Assembly (NCBI RefSeq): GCF_002288925.2
Contig: NW_022098063.1
Span: 432,326 to 496,325 of the forward strand
Source of the DNA: Delphinapterus leucas
Taxonomy: Eukaryota > Chordata > Mammalia > Artiodactyla > Monodontidae
Reading direction: 5' to 3'
DNA length: 64,000 bases
The translations under genes and the position numbers were made by a program. The notes beneath the pieces are model-generated. The model saw only the letters and a list, made by a program, of their open reading frames with translations. It ran no database searches and had not been told where the DNA came from. The number at the start of each line of letters is the position of its first letter. Position 1 is the first letter of the stretch. Below are positions 24,211-37,734 of this stretch, piece by piece.

Positions 24211-24474
24211 TTTTTTTTCTTTTTTTCGCTGTGTTGCGGTGAGTGGGGACTACTCTTTGTTGCAGTGTGTGGGCTCTAGGCACATGGGCTTCAGTAGTTA
24301 TGGCACGCGGGCTCAGTAGTTGTGGCTTGCGGGCTCTAGAGCACAGGCTCAGTAGTTGTGGTGCACGAGTTTAGTTGCTCCGCGGCATGTGGGATCTTCC
24401 CAGACCAGGGTTCAAACCCGTGTCCCCTGCATTGGCAGGTGGATTCTTAACCACTGCGCCACCAGGGGAGCCCC
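24211..24474 (-). mobile_element. CHR-type SINE, long subtype, reverse orientation, 11-bp target duplication
   Basis: After a T-rich tract come 'gggctctaggcacatgggct' and repeated 'gggctcagtagttgtgg' modules, ending 'ccactgcgccaccaggggag'. The duplication TTTCAGCATCC lies at 24200-24210 and 24475-24485. Confidence 0.92.
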
Positions 24475-24485
24475 TTTCAGCATCC

Positions 24486-27400
24486 ATTTTTAATGCCATT
24501 TGTTGATCTTAGAATGAAGGAAACAGATGCTACTGTTGGACATGAAATGTCATCTCATACAGTATTTTTAAGCTGTCAGCTGTACAGTTAGTCTTTATTT
24601 AGGCAATGGACAAGTGCTTCTCTGTACCTTTATTTCCCTGAAACATACAAATACACAAATGCCAGAACTCCACCCACTTTCCAATGCAGGGCACGATCTA
24701 TAGGAAATATCCAAAATGAATTCTGCCACATTTTCCCTGTTGACAAATCAAAATGAAATCTTTTTCCACTACATACTACAGAATAAAACCATATGCCATA
24801 CTACCCCCACTGAAACTTAGAAACCATGTTTAAATGAATGTTTAGAGACTCTAGCTAACCTCAAAAGAAATTTAATTCTTGAATAGCAAGTGTCTAGCAT
24901 CTATGAGTATTTTTCTTCCATTAAATTGGTATTTTCACAAAATAGAGCAACCTTAGATACAGGCCAAAAAAAAAAAAAAAGAGAATGTTTTAGAATTCTT
25001 GGATTAAGATTCTAGGTTCCAAATGTAGGCCTCAATAATCTCCCAGGTCTCCAAAGTTCTAATGGCTCCTAATAAAGTATCAAGGGGTCAGAGGTTGGGT
25101 CATCTTTTCTTGAGCTGACTTACAGCCCACTTCATTCTGATGGAGGAAAAAGAATCTGAAATATTTTAATACAGTATTTTTTTTCATCATGAGGGATAGC
25201 TGAAAAATGACCGGAACACTAGTTGGAGGCTAGCGTTGGGTCAGTAGAGGTCTTAGTAACAGTTATTCCTTTGTCTTTGGGCTCAAGGCAAAGCGGTGGC
25301 CACTTTGGGAGCCCTCCTGGTCTTAGAGGCAAGATTTTCTTTTCAGGCACAATTCATATTATTTTGATCAGCAGTGTGCCTCTATCATCCATTATTTTAT
25401 AGAACTTCTGAGCATGTATGTGCATGGTTAAAGAGGGCTGAGGCCTTCCATTTGCTGTCAAATTCTGATTAAGTCCATTTCTTATCTTCTAGATATTAAT
25501 AAGTGAAAGCTGAGATTTTAGTTGTTAGAAGGCTTTACCCAGCCCCAAAGCGTTTTACATCTGGATCTGCCCACTGTTTCTCTGTCCCTCAATCAACTAA
25601 CATCTTTTTCTTCTCTAATCTTTCTCCTAAAATTGCTTTTTATTTTAAACTAGATTTAACTAGTGATAAGCTACAATGGCTGGAACGCAAGAACTCCACA
25701 GATGTACAATTCCAATGAGCTGAAACAGAGAGATGCTTCTGTGGCAACAACAGCTACAAAAAACTAGTGAGAAAAAAAAAGAGGCATTTCAAACACAAGA
25801 GTTGCCTAAAACACTCCCTTTTCTATTGCCCCACAAGATGTGCCAGAAGCGCACTGATAATGAAGCCCACCTGACCCACATTTGAAAGACAACTCTCCAG
25901 TTCCCATCAACTTTTCAACAGAGTAATAAGTTAGCCTGTTACAGACTCCAGCAGCCTAGACAGATCTGGTCTGGTTAAAGCCCACCCATGGGTCTGTGCT
26001 GAGCCTAGGCATGACCACTGTGATTCAAAACACTAGGTAAGAGACTGATTATCACCCCGAAGGCTTCAAAGGAACCAGCACAAAGAAAGTCCTAACAGGC
26101 CTTCTCTTAAATGCCCCTCATATGCACAGTATATTCTGAATGGCCATCTTGGTTTCAGCTGACAGCTGGCACCATGGACGGTATAACCACCTACCGAGCA
26201 CAGTCCCCTCCTGTACCTAAAACCCAGACAGCAAGGCCAGATGATGACTCATCATCATTGTTTGGATAATCCATCAATCTCACGAAAATAGCAGAGGTTT
26301 AAATTCTGCAAAATATTTTACCCTCTGGACCATATGTCTACCCTCACACTTCATTGGTTACCAAGTATTTTCCGTTTCCCTACACTGTGCCCAACATCAT
26401 AAAAACTAGAAGAGTCTTGCCACAACAAGGCGACAAAGATAGAGAAGTAGTCTTCACGACAGAGGTAGAGAAGATTAACATTTCAGATCAGGGAATCATT
26501 TTATTCAGTGAAAGTTTGGCTTGTATACACAGTTCCCCTTTTCCCCCTGAAAACATCTGACTAGAACAGGTGTAGGTTATTTGGAGCACAGGAGTCCTAT
26601 ATTTTTAAAAGACTTGATTTTTATCAAGTTCTAATCCAAGGCATAGCAGGGACTATTCTACTCTGTCCCGCCTGGAGCTCGAAAACAGAGAAGACGGTAA
26701 AGAGGAGCACAGGAGAAGAAACATCATTTCAGAGTCACAGCCACATTCTGCTCAAGTATGGTAACTAGAACCCCGCTCTTTATAAATTTATGATTTATTT
26801 CTAAATTTGGCAAATAAAGCTGAGTTGTCCCAAAGAACCATTACTGACCTCACCCTAACCCAAACTAAAAATATTTTGCATGCATTTTGTATTTTAAATC
26901 ATCATTCCCTGGCAAGTTTCTTATTTGAAAAACAAATAGAAGCTCAAACACCTGCACAGAGTTAAGAGAAACACTTTTTTGTTGTTGTTGTTGTTAGAGA
27001 CTCTCATCTAATAAATGTGGTCTCTAATTCAGCATTTCCAAAGAACATGGTATTAAGACTTCTTAAATCCCTAAGACCAAAAAGAAAAAAACAATGCTGT
27101 TTAGAATAAGAAAGAAAGGAGAGAAAAAACTGTATTAAGAGAGGGAAAGTTATGTTATTTAGGGAGACAGCAAGACAAAATAAAATAGGAAGTTATCTTT
27201 GAAGCCCTGAAACAATAGCTGTATGCAGAGAGGTGCTAAAAAACCTTTTGGTATCTGTCAAAATAGTATAGATTCTTCCTAAGTTGCTATCTGACAAAAG
27301 AAATCGAAGAATCACTAGAATGACTGGAAGTAACTTTGGGGGAAAAAAATCCTGCTTCAAGTATACCTTAGATTCAAGAAGACAAGTCTTGAGTATACAG

Positions 27401-30400
27401 TTGTCTGGGCACGTCCTTGATGCTTTCAGTTTAAGCTGCTACATACGCAGGTGAAGCTTATTTCCCCATTACCTACCTCAGGAGGGGTGATGATTTAAAA
27501 GGAGCTAAAAATAAAGGAGGCAACAAGGAGAGAATACTGACTCGAGCTGATTCTCAGGTCTATTCAAATATCCTCTTATTTCATTAAAAAAAACACAAAA
27601 CCCACCAACACCATAAAGTTTCAATCTGTATAACAGAAAATGTCAGGTGAAGTGACGGCCTGGTAAAAGTGAGAAAGCCAAGTGGCTGCTGAGAGCTTCA
27701 CACTTATCAGCCATGTTGAACTGAGTGACAAAGATCTATTCTGTCCAGAAATCCCCCACTTTATTTTTAAGCCTGGAAACTGGTTAGTCATATCTATACT
27801 GAACACTTCCTGTCCAGGGGCATGATGATGGCGACAAACTGCCAAGTTTAGTAGCTGCTTACTTTCTGTCAATTGAGTCATTCATGGAATAAAAAACAGC
27901 ATCAAACATTAAAAAACATCTGGCTAACTGAAGCTTTAAAAGATATACAAGGAAAACAGGTTTGACTATTTCACAGAATGAGGATAGATGGTGCCAGGAA
28001 AACAAAACAGAAAGAAAAGAACACACAATGTTACTCTAAGAGACTATTTTCTGGTAGTTTCTGTGATATTCCAGTATTACTACCAAATATAACAGTTCTC
28101 TCACTCCCCCTCTGGGTTAAATAGTCCAATTGACATTCCACATCTTCATTTACAAAAATGCCCCAAGATGCAGAAGATCTCAAGGAACTAAGCAACAACA
28201 ACAGAATCAATTTATTCCTTTTCGTGTTTAATTTTAATCTAATTATATTTCAAAGGAAGGGTCACCTGAGAATTTTAAAGAAACAAGACTACGAAGGACT
28301 GAAATACAGATCAGGAAGGTCTTTATCCACTGGTCAAACACCATAATGTTACATTAAAAACCCATCTTTGAGAAAGAGAGGAATACAATTAAGGATTGTA
28401 AGAATGACCCTTTCCCTAGCAGCCCTGAGGGCTACGTCAGGCTTCAGTTATAATTTACCTGATTAACCCTTATACATGCTGAGACAAGCCAGCTGAAGTT
28501 CCACTGCTGAGAAGCACAAGGAGCACCTCCCCTCCCCCCGCCCTCGCCCCAAGCGCTGGCAGAGGAGCAGCCCCAAAGCATGCTGGGATGGACGGCAACA
28601 ACAAGAACGTCAAGTAACAGCTCCTGCACTTCCAGGGTTATCCCCTTGATGATCAAGTCTGAGCAAATGATCGTGTGAGCCAAATAATGGACACCAGCTC
28701 TGCCCATAAAAACCCTCCGCCTGAGATTCTTCAGGGAGCTTGCTCACTTAGCAAGTGAGACTTGCTAGTGAGTGAAGCCACAGAAATTAGGCGCAGCTTC
28801 ATTGGGGGAGGGTGACGCTGGTTCTCTCCTCCTCCAACAGCCATGCACTAAAAGTCCCACTGGCCTTCCATCCAAAGGATGGTACGGTACAGCTGACTGA
28901 TTTGAGAGGACTCCGCCGGGCTGGTATTACTGCTTTTCTAATTCACCATCTGCCATTGGCAAGCTTTTTGAGGAAATCATTTTTATAACCCAGTAGAAAG
29001 TCACTAGGAATCCAAGCCAACACAACACAGACCTTGCTTCAGACCAGCCCGATTTAGCCGTTGGAAAAGCAGCAGCATTCCTCAGTGTCACGTCCTTGTT
29101 TATGGGCCCCTGCATTAATCCTGCCTGAGAAGAACTGGAGTGCTTGTGTGTCCTCCAAACGCCACTATGTTCACGGGCTCCAAGCTGCATCTTAACTTTG
29201 GAGACCAGCACTCCTTCATACCTCCTGTTAACTGCACAAGCAAACAAAATAAACTGCCAAAACTTCTCACCTCAGTCACGGTGGTCTCTTGCCTCTCTAG
29301 TGTTGCATAAATTATCTTTTTTTTTTTTTTTTTTCCATTTCCAAGTTATTTCCTTACACCTCCCTTCCCCTCTCTCTCCTAGGAGGCTCCACATCAAGTC
29401 TGGGTCCCACCCTGTGCCTGCCACTGCCTGCCACTCCCCGTCCCTCTCACTCACTATTTCTTCCTCATTGTTCCCTTGAAATGTCAAAACCTGCCAAATG
29501 GCCACTCCCTCGACTTCCTTCACTATTCTTGTTTCCCAGTAGTTCTTCTCCTTCCCTTTTGTTGGTGCTGCTGGCCCCTGAATTCTACCTCCTTGGAAAC
29601 TCTGGAGAGACTCCTTTAATTATCTCCTTTGTCTGAAGAACCTGAGTCCAGCATTTAGACTTGTGATATTGCAGAGGTGTGCATTTTCATTCTAGCTGTT
29701 TCATAACTGACTTAATTCTAATTTTAACCCTCAAAGGTGAAAATGGTTTTGTAAGTGCTTTACAATAAGGAGAACAGTCAGTGCACTAATACTTTACTGT
29801 TATCAGATAACTTTACAGAAGAAAAACATTCCTTGGAGCAAGCCCATCCTTGCTTGCTTTTTACAGAATGGGAAATGAGTACTTCTTAACCAGGTAAATG
29901 TTGTAGGTAGGCCACGGTGGGTTCTGTCTTTGTGATTATAAGTCTCCTTATTTATCCAGCACCTCCTGGGTGAAGCTGTCTAATCACTGATATAGCATTA
30001 TCTCATTGGTGCTCACCTCAGGAGAGATTAAAAATTCCTCCGAAAGGCTCAACTTACTAGTGTGGCTCAAATCCTATTTAGCATGTAAAAGACTAAAACC
30101 CTCAGAGCTTCAGAGTATATGTCAAATCTAGGGTACCCCTGGCAGAACCACCAGTGGTTTTCCAAAACATGCATTCCTGTCATATGGGGGAAAAAAAAAA
30201 TGGGGCAGAGAGGAAGTAAAGGTGAAAGGGAAGAGAGAAAAATTCCCTAATTCTCAGACTGGCCAAAACTTTTTCCCAGTATGAAGAGCTGGATTAAATT
30301 TCCTACCTATATTCGCTTCTTACCCTTAAGCACCAGTGCTGATTTTGTGCAATGCCACAGGGAGAGGTCAGAGGTGATGGCGGTGGAGATCAGGAAGGAA

Positions 30401-31075
30401 GCTACTGGCAACTAGGACTTGGAAGGTCCTAGGGTGATCAAAGTCTCCCTTCCTCAGGAGCCTGGGTGCTTGCTCACAGCTGGGGCAGTCATACCCTGGG
30501 CCCCGCACGCGTTCCCTCATTTCCTAGGGTGTCCACTAAATATTGATGGAACACTCATGACGTATTCTTAGCAGATGAGCTCTTCAAACACAGGCTCAAA
30601 GCTTTTGCTGAGGCCCAAGGAGAAGACAGCAAAGCACTTTTCTACAGCACCTCTCCTTAGACATGGCTGACCACTGCCTCCATGGGGCTCTCGTCCTCCT
30701 GGCTTCTAAAGCCCTGTTCTCTCCTTGGTTTCCTCCTACCTCTTGAGTGTCTCCATTTCTGTTTCCTTTACTGGATGCATCTAGCTCTTTCCCTTGTAAA
30801 AGTGGGTATTCTCAGAGACTAACTCCACAGACCAGACCCCACCTCTCTCTTCAATCTTACCCTCAGAGATCACGTAAGGGAAATCAATTCTCCTCTTCTG
30901 AGTGGAGAGTCACATACTTTTCTGCCCAGGGTCCTTTACCAGGGCTCAGCTGATCCTCCAGACCAACCCAGGGTTCTTGTCAGCTTAGTATCCCTACAAC
31001 ACTACTTTGCACCTACCCTATTCCAGCTCAAACCCCCCCGGTTCTTTACAATAATTGTGTTTGCCTCCTAAATGG
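24486..31075. other. Repeat-poor intronic stretch, nothing recognised
   Basis: About 6.6 kb holds no named repeat that I can defend, only short A or T tracts (24967-24980, 29319-29335), a (GTT)n run near 26976-26995 and a few short ORFs. Its low repeat content makes it a place to look for conserved regulatory DNA, but nothing specific is readable by eye. Confidence 0.45.
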
Positions 31076-31079
31076 TATC

Positions 31080-31250
31080 TCAGGCATGCTTTAGTCTAAT
31101 GTCAATGCCTTCATTTTTCTAACGAGGAAACCGAAGTTCTGAGAGGCTAATCAGCAACTGAAGGTTGCACAGACACCCAAGGGCAAAGTCAGGAGTACAA
31201 CTGGTCTCCTGATTCCCAGTGCCTTGTCTGCTACCCATAATGTCCCTCTG
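31080..31250 (-). repeat. MIR SINE fragment, reverse orientation
   Basis: 'aacgaggaaaccgaagttct', 'gagaggctaatcagcaactg' and 'aaggttgcacagacacccaa' followed by 'actggtctcctgattcccag' fit reverse MIR. Confidence 0.7.
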
Positions 31251-32424
31251 GGCAGCTTGGCTTCTAGGCTGGCGCCATGTACCACTGCAAAACAGCCCAC
31301 CAACGCTGCCCATGAACCCTCCACTCCATGCTGCTGTAAACCTCCTTCCTCCACTCCCCTCTGCTCTTCCCTAAAGGGCCTTGCTGAAGTCCCAGCTAAC
31401 CCCTCTGGGAAGGCACTGCTGCCCACGACAATGTCTGGTGAACACTCTCTCCTCTAGATTCTCAAAGAGTCTGCTGCCTCATCTTCTGACCTGTGCCCAA
31501 CCTAAGCTCCCCATCATGTATTTTGTCCTATGAATGCACACGTCCTGTGTGTGATGGCCTGAACCAGGAGTTCTGTCAGGGCAGGGCCCTCTATACACAC
31601 AATCTGCTTCTCCAGGCCCCGCAGAGGAAGTACTAACTCAGCCAACATTTGCTGCTATGAGTATCCCAGGGAAGCCAGCAGTGATTGAGGGAGAGAGGCT
31701 GCACCTGGGAAACAGGACTGTCCATGGTGAGCAGAACAGCCTGTACTTCTGGGGACATTTCTGGTCCCCGGCTCCTCAGCCTAGCGGAGGGGGCCACATG
31801 AAGACACATACCTGAGCCAGGTGAGCTGGCATCAAGGATACATGGCAGGTCACACTGGTAGGAAAGTTCATAAATTCCTTACTTTCTTCCTGACAGTCAA
31901 CCCTGACTTGGGGACATGAGGACTTAAGGCTTCAGGCCTCAAGCTATCATGGTCACTTAGGGCATTCTGCTTAGTGGCCTCTTTGCTTCAGCATTTCCTT
32001 GGAAGAAACTTTACTCTCAATTATCTATAAAATTAAATGTTGTTTGTCACGATGAAGCTGAAGACTGAATTCCAATGTAAGTCCACAGACGATGCTATGT
32101 ATACAAACACAAACCCCCATACATCTTTAAAACCGTAAATACTGTAGGTACCAACCTAACAACACAGGATTTACAGTCTTACAGATTCCCGGAGCAGCAT
32201 TCCCTCAGCCATTTACTGCCCACTCTGCGGTCAGTCACTCAGGACACACTACAGGTCTACGCCTAACTCTCCTTCAAGGTTTAGAACAAGATTTAAGACA
32301 CATGATAAATATAATTGACATTGCCATATCTTATATACGAAAATTTTTAAGAGAGTAAATCCTAAGAGCTCTCATCACAAGGAAAAAAATTTTTTTTCCT
32401 GTTTCCTTAAATTTGTATCTATAT
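31251..32424. other. Intronic, nothing firm
   Basis: Moderate-GC sequence. A possible L2 tail ('gtcagggcagggccctct') occurs near 31575. No gene is recognised. Confidence 0.4.
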
Positions 32425-32557
32425 GAGATGACAGATATTCACTAAACTTATTGTGATAATCATTTCATGATGTTAAGTCAAATCATTATGCTGTACACCT
32501 TAAACTTACACAGTGCTGCATGTCAATTATATCTTAACAAAACTGGAAGAAAAAAGA
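32425..32557 (+). repeat. Old L1 3' end
   Basis: 'gtgataatcatttcatgatg', 'cattatgctgtacaccttaa' and 'tcaattatatcttaacaaaa' are the terminal L1 3' UTR, followed by an A-rich tail. Confidence 0.8.
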
Positions 32558-33124
32558 TCTAAGCAATTGCTCTTTCAGGTATCTCGATCAGCGGCGGGGG
32601 GAGCAGTGGGCTGCTTCTCAAAAAAGAACATGTTCTAACTCCCAGCATGCACCGGGCCACAGTGCTCCGGGGAAAACCAGGCTGTGGGCCGCCCATCTGC
32701 TCCTGCAACTGCATGTCCAGTGTCTAATGCCCACTCCCTTCCCACCCACATACATGCACACCTTCTCCCCAAGGAAGAGCACCCCTGCCCAACCAACTAC
32801 TGAGCTAATTTTCCTAAGTGATGTTCTCAAAGGAATGAAAACAAGTGAGCTCACTGTTAAATTGCTTCTCACTCAGTCTATCACCTTCAAAACCAGGGAT
32901 CTAAAAGGATCTATTGCAGAGCTAAATTTTACTTCACAATGCCTCCTCATCTTTTACTTTCCTGAGGTACACATAAGAGAAGGTGAAATAAATTCCCCCA
33001 AAAGGTAATGAATGACACCCACACAAACAGATTAGATTGTCCTGCTTCCAGGAGATCTCATGCAAAAATCCGGGATGCTGAAACCTAGGCTTGCAAAATT
33101 TCTTGTTTGCCAAACAGGCACAAG

Positions 33125-33228
33125 GTGGGTAGAAAGGGCCTAAACATCACCTCTCTGGGCCTCAGTTCCTCATTTCTAAATGAAAAGGTTAGATGAAAGG
33201 ACCTGCAAAGTTGCTTTTAACTCTAAAG
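33125..33228 (+). repeat. Probable MIR fragment
   Basis: 'ctctctgggcctcagttcct' and 'catttctaaatgaaaaggtt' with 'agatgaaaggacctgcaaag' match a diverged MIR core. Confidence 0.55.
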
Positions 33229-33238
33229 CATGGTGATT

Positions 33239-33368
33239 GGGGAATCCCCTGGCAGTCCAGTGGTTAGGGCTCCACCCTCTCACTCCTGACGGTCTGGATT
33301 CAATCCCTGGTCAGGGAACTAAAATCCCACAAGCTGTGCAGTGTGGCCGGAAAAAAAAAAAAAAAATT
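33239..33368 (+). mobile_element. Older tRNA-derived SINE (CHR-1/Bov-tA-like), 10-bp target duplication
   Basis: The head 'gggaatcccctggcagtcca' and 'gtggttagggctccaccctc' are followed by 'ctggtcagggaactaaaatc' and poly(A). The duplication CATGGTGATT lies at 33229-33238 and 33369-33378. This type predates the cetacean-specific short CHR copies. Confidence 0.9.
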
Positions 33369-33742
33369 CATGGTGATTCTACTTGTATTTGTTGGGGGAA
33401 TCATTTTAATTATAAAAGGCTTCTCACTGTAGATCTTCCTTAAATATTTCAGATATATATACTGATTTGACTTTTTTTAAAATTCAGCTTATACTATCTT
33501 TTTAGGCACAATCTACTGAATGAAGTATACGACCATGTTCATCTCAATGTTTCTCAAGTTGTTAGCATCTTTCTCATACATATGGAAATGCTGACAAACG
33601 GTTTGTGGCAAATCTAGCCACTGCATTATGCTGAAATGAAATCAGTGGGCCCCGAGACTTTCTCTCACCCTACTGCATTGTCTTTTACCCACCCATTTTT
33701 TGGTTACTTCCTGGATTATCGACAACCAGGAGCAGGGAATTT

Positions 33743-34062
33743 GGTTTTTGTTTTTGTTATTGTTCTCCTTTGGCTGCACCGAGCACCATGCGGGATCTTA
33801 GTTCCCGGACCAGGGATCAAACCCACGCCCCCTGAAGTGGAAGCATGGAGTCTTTTTTTTTTTCTTTTTTCTTTTTTTTTTAACATCTTTATTGGGGTAT
33901 AATTGCTTTACAATGGTGTGTTAGTTTCTGCTTTATAACAAAGTGAATCAGTTATACATATACATATGTTCCCATATCTCTTCCCTCTTGCGTCTCCCTC
34001 CCTCCCACCCTCCCTATCCCACCCTAGCATGGAGTCGTAACCACTGGACCTCCAGGGAAGTC
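33743..34062 (-). mobile_element. CHR-1/Bov-tA-like SINE split by an L1, 17-bp target duplication
   Basis: The reverse SINE text 'gcgggatcttagttcccgga' and 'ccagggatcaaacccacgcc' continues after the L1 as 'gtaaccactggacctccagg' and 'gaagtc'. The perfect outer duplication CCAGGAGCAGGGAATTT lies at 33726-33742 and 34063-34079. Confidence 0.93.
33853..34025 (-). mobile_element. Short L1 3' end inserted into a SINE, 11-bp target duplication
   Basis: A poly(T) start is followed by 'aacatctttattggggtata', 'attgctttacaatggtgtgt' and 'cttgcgtctccctccctcc', the reverse of an L1 3' UTR. The duplication AGCATGGAGTC lies at 33842-33852 and 34026-34036, and is itself SINE sequence. Confidence 0.93.
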
Positions 34063-34079
34063 CCAGGAGCAGGGAATTT

Positions 34080-35605
34080 AATCATCCATGTTATCCTGGT
34101 TGTTCCAAGGCATCCTCATGTGAGGACAAGAAAGGTGTGAAGCAAATTCAGTCTGATGAAAATTTCAGAAGTGAGGAAGAAAAAGGCCCCGGTATAATTC
34201 GGCTTACAGAGCTGGGGGTGTCAGGCAATACCAGGTTATCAGTGATGTCCACCGCAGAGGAGACAGTATGGCACAGATCTCTAAATGGATTTTCCATTTT
34301 TAGTCCTTGTCAGCACATTGCGCTCCAAGGCTAATGACTATATAAAAGGAAACAATCACATCAAAGTCCAGTGTTTTAGAGCACAGGCTGCACCTTCTAC
34401 ATTATAAATGACATCAAGATCAGCTGCACCAAGTGCTGTGCATTTCGTCAGAGCCAAACTACTGCTTCACCTCTGAACTCATCATTCCCTGTGCAAAGCA
34501 AGGGCTAGGGAAGGGAGGGGAAAGGGGAGAACACCGGTATGGTAATGCTTAGCAATGAACATGATTATCTGAAACAGGGAGGACACCACCTGGTGTGGGC
34601 AGCTTAAACGATACCACTGAGCTTTCTGATTATAGAAGAGGATATTAATAAATCACCACCATGGAACTGAACTTTTCTGTGATCAATACTTTGACAGGTA
34701 TTGGTCCCCTTCTTTGTAGTGGAAGTCTCTACTTTTTGTCTCCTTGAAGATTTAAAATTCCTGGGAGGTGGGGTAATGCTGACCATGAGATCCCGGCAAG
34801 GTTCTGCAAGGCACATGGGCTGCGGCGGGGGGGGGGAAGCTCAGGCATACCTTGTCCTGGCACTTGACTGATCTCAGTCACTTGACTGGTGCTCTGATTG
34901 ATCCATTCCTGAAATCCCACCAGGAATTGGGACCCCAGCTCTGGCAGTCTCTAGCGAGATGGACTCAAAGCAACCTGGAGCTCAGAGAAACCACTGCAGA
35001 AGCACTGAGGAATAGGTTAGGCACCTGTTAAATGATACTAAAGCTGAGGAGGGCTACAGTTGAGAGTGCAAATGCCTGTGCACATGCCCAACAAATTAAC
35101 ATATTATTAGGAGGCATGACGAGTTAAGTGAGTAGAACACAACTATGCTGAGAATCACTCACATGTGTATATAGTCCTTGCAGATTTTAAAGAAACTTGA
35201 AACTCAGTGGATGCTACAAAGTCACCCCGTTGTAATAACTTAACACACACGTAATTGAACCTTGCTTCACATCAGTGACCTGGGGAATCCAAGCTCTCCG
35301 TTCTCAAGCTGGCCACTGGCTCAGAAAGTGAGGTCCCTCTCTTGTCCCACAGGTACTCTAGTCCCTCTTGCTGCAGTAGGCTCCAGGTACCTCCCACCCA
35401 GTCCTGCTGGGTTCCTAGATCTCCTGCATCAGGGGTAGAAGGATGTACTCAAGCCTGGGCTCTTCTCTTTCTCCTCTAAGACATCTGGTCTCTCCACTCC
35501 TGTCTTCTCAAAAATGGGGTACAAGTGGACACAGGACCACAGAGAGCATCCTCCTGAGTGCCAAGATTACTTGAGGATGGGGGAGAGCAGCTTTTGGACA
35601 TTCCT
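34080..35605. other. Intronic, nothing recognised
   Basis: Apparently unique sequence with a short G run near 34825-34838. Confidence 0.45.
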
Positions 35606-35609
35606 AGAA

Positions 35610-35860
35610 GTACCACATCACAGTTGAAAGCCCAGGGTCTATGGATAGTCGACTTCCATTCAAATCTTGATTCTACCTTTTCTAGTTTTGTGGTTTCAGG
35701 CATGGTTTTTAACCTCTTTGAACCTTAGTTTTCTTAATTGCTATGTGGAACTCAAACAAAGGGTTATTAAACAAGTGTTAAATGAGATAATATACATAAA
35801 CAGATGCTTAGCACTGTGCCTGGCACATGGAAGCACTCAGTACATTTTAGTTTCAAAATG
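35610..35860 (+). repeat. MIR SINE, near full length
   Basis: 'aagcccagggtctatggata', 'caaatcttgattctaccttt', 'cctctttgaaccttagtttt' and 'cttagcactgtgcctggcac' appear in MIR order. Confidence 0.75.
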
Positions 35861-35975
35861 GTTTCTTCAGTCTTCAAGGCAATTTGAGATGTTCATAAGC
35901 CACCTTAGGTCCCAACTCCAGTGATCAAAGACACATGCTTGTTTTGCCTCTGCCATTAAAAGTGCTTCAGTGGAG

Positions 35976-36184
35976 GGCTTCCCTGGTGGTGCAGTGGTTG
36001 AGAGTCCGCCTGCCGATGCAGGGGACACGGGTTCATGCCCCGGTCCGGGAAGATCCCACATGCCACGGAGCGGCTGGGCCCGTGAGCCACGGCCGCTGAG
36101 CCTGCGCGTCCGGAGCCTGTGCTCCGCAACGGGAGAGGTCACAACAGTGAGAGGCCCGTGTACAGCAAAAAAAAAAAAAAAAAA
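35976..36184 (+). mobile_element. CHR SINE with imperfect 15-bp target duplication
   Basis: It is a near-consensus copy from 'ggcttccctggtggtgcagt' to 'gagaggcccgtgtacagc' plus poly(A). The flanks AGTGCTTCAGTGGAG (35961-35975) and AGTACTCTAGTGGAG (36185-36199) match at 12 of 15 positions. Confidence 0.93.
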
Positions 36185-37467
36185 AGTACTCTAGTGGAGA
36201 ATCTAAGAAATACTAAATAGATTTGTCCCCTAGTTTTGGAAGGCACTATTCCTGTAAAAGTGAGGCTAGACAGCTTCTCAGCATTGCTCTAAAAAGTTTC
36301 ATCATATCACGTAATCTCATTTTAAATTGATTAATTTGACAATGCTTTATTAGGCCCTACTATATAAGAGAGGCCCTAGGTCAAGCAAAAACAAAACAAA
36401 ACATGCACACATGTTGCTTTCCGAAAAAACTTATAACGAAGTGGAGGCAAAGGAAAAGAAAATTAATAGCCATAATACATGAAAACATGGTACTACTGAG
36501 GGAAATACAGGGTATTATGGGAATGCCATGAAAGATCACCTACTCCAAACTGGGTCCACTAGGTAAGTGAGACATTACCCACTTGAGGAGGGGCAAGAGA
36601 ATGATCCCCAAAAAAGAAACGACATTTGTTGAGGGAACAAGGAAGTAAATAAACAGGGCAACACCAGGGTTGGATGAACCAGTCCAGTGGTGTTGTAGAT
36701 GTCTGTTGCTGTTTTGGTGATCCATGTCAGAAGTCCCTTTCTATTTCTGAAGAAATGCTCATTTTGCAAGTGGTTGGAGGAGTCACACCCCTACCTCTCA
36801 CTCCCAAAGCTGGAACCAGAACTCCCCTCTCCCACAGGCAGCAAGGGGCAAGGACACAATCTAGCACTGACAAATCAGCTGGCTTATTTCTGAGATTTTT
36901 AAATGTCGAGGATGACCAAATATTCAATCACATCTGGAGTCCCATCAGTGATAGAACTGAAAAATATACAGGAGGCCAAGGCCACCGTGAGGTCCTAATC
37001 AGGAGATGCTTAGTTGCATTTCCTGATGCATTTTTCAGAGGCTAATTCTTTTTGTGGATCTGTGAGCTATCCGATATACTTTCAATACCTTCCTCAGCTC
37101 ATAATAGCAGGAATCAATTTCCATCCCTTTCAACCAAGAACCCTGAAGACAGAAGTAGTTATTGTAATCAGGAGGGTACAAACGCTGAGGGCTTGAACCA
37201 AGGCAGGGGCCAGGAAGATGAAGAGAAGGAGATGCGTTCAACAGATAATGAGGAGGATGAAGTGCCAGGTGGAAGCTGAAGATAAAGGAGAGCGTAGGGT
37301 CAAGGACAACGTGCAGATTTGTAGTTTGGAAGCCAAAAAGAGTGCAGTGATATTCAGAGATGATACAAAAGGAGGATCAGATTTGTGAAGAGTAGGAAAT
37401 GATGGGCTCAGTGTAGACCTGTTGAATGGGATACCTATTTGACATTCACTAAAGCATGGTGTTTACC

Positions 37468-37734
37468 TGGACTCACAGACATAGAAAACAAACTTATGGT
37501 TACCAAAGGGGAAAGTGGGTGGGAGGGATAAATTAGAAGCTTGGGATGAACTACTATATATAAAATTGATAACCAACAAGGTCCTATTGTATAGCACAGG
37601 GAGCTATATTCAATACCTTATAATAAACTATAATGGGAAAGAATGTGAAATATATATGCATACTGAATCACTTTGCTGTACACCAGAGACTAACACAACA
37701 TTGTAAACCAACTATACTTCAATTAAAAAAAAAA
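37468..37734 (+). mobile_element. 5'-truncated L1 3' end, 17-bp target duplication
   Basis: It runs from 'ggactcacagacatagaaaa' through 'caaggtcctattgtatagca' to 'aactatacttcaatt' and poly(A). The perfect duplication AAAGCATGGTGTTTACC lies at 37451-37467 and 37735-37751. Confidence 0.95.
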
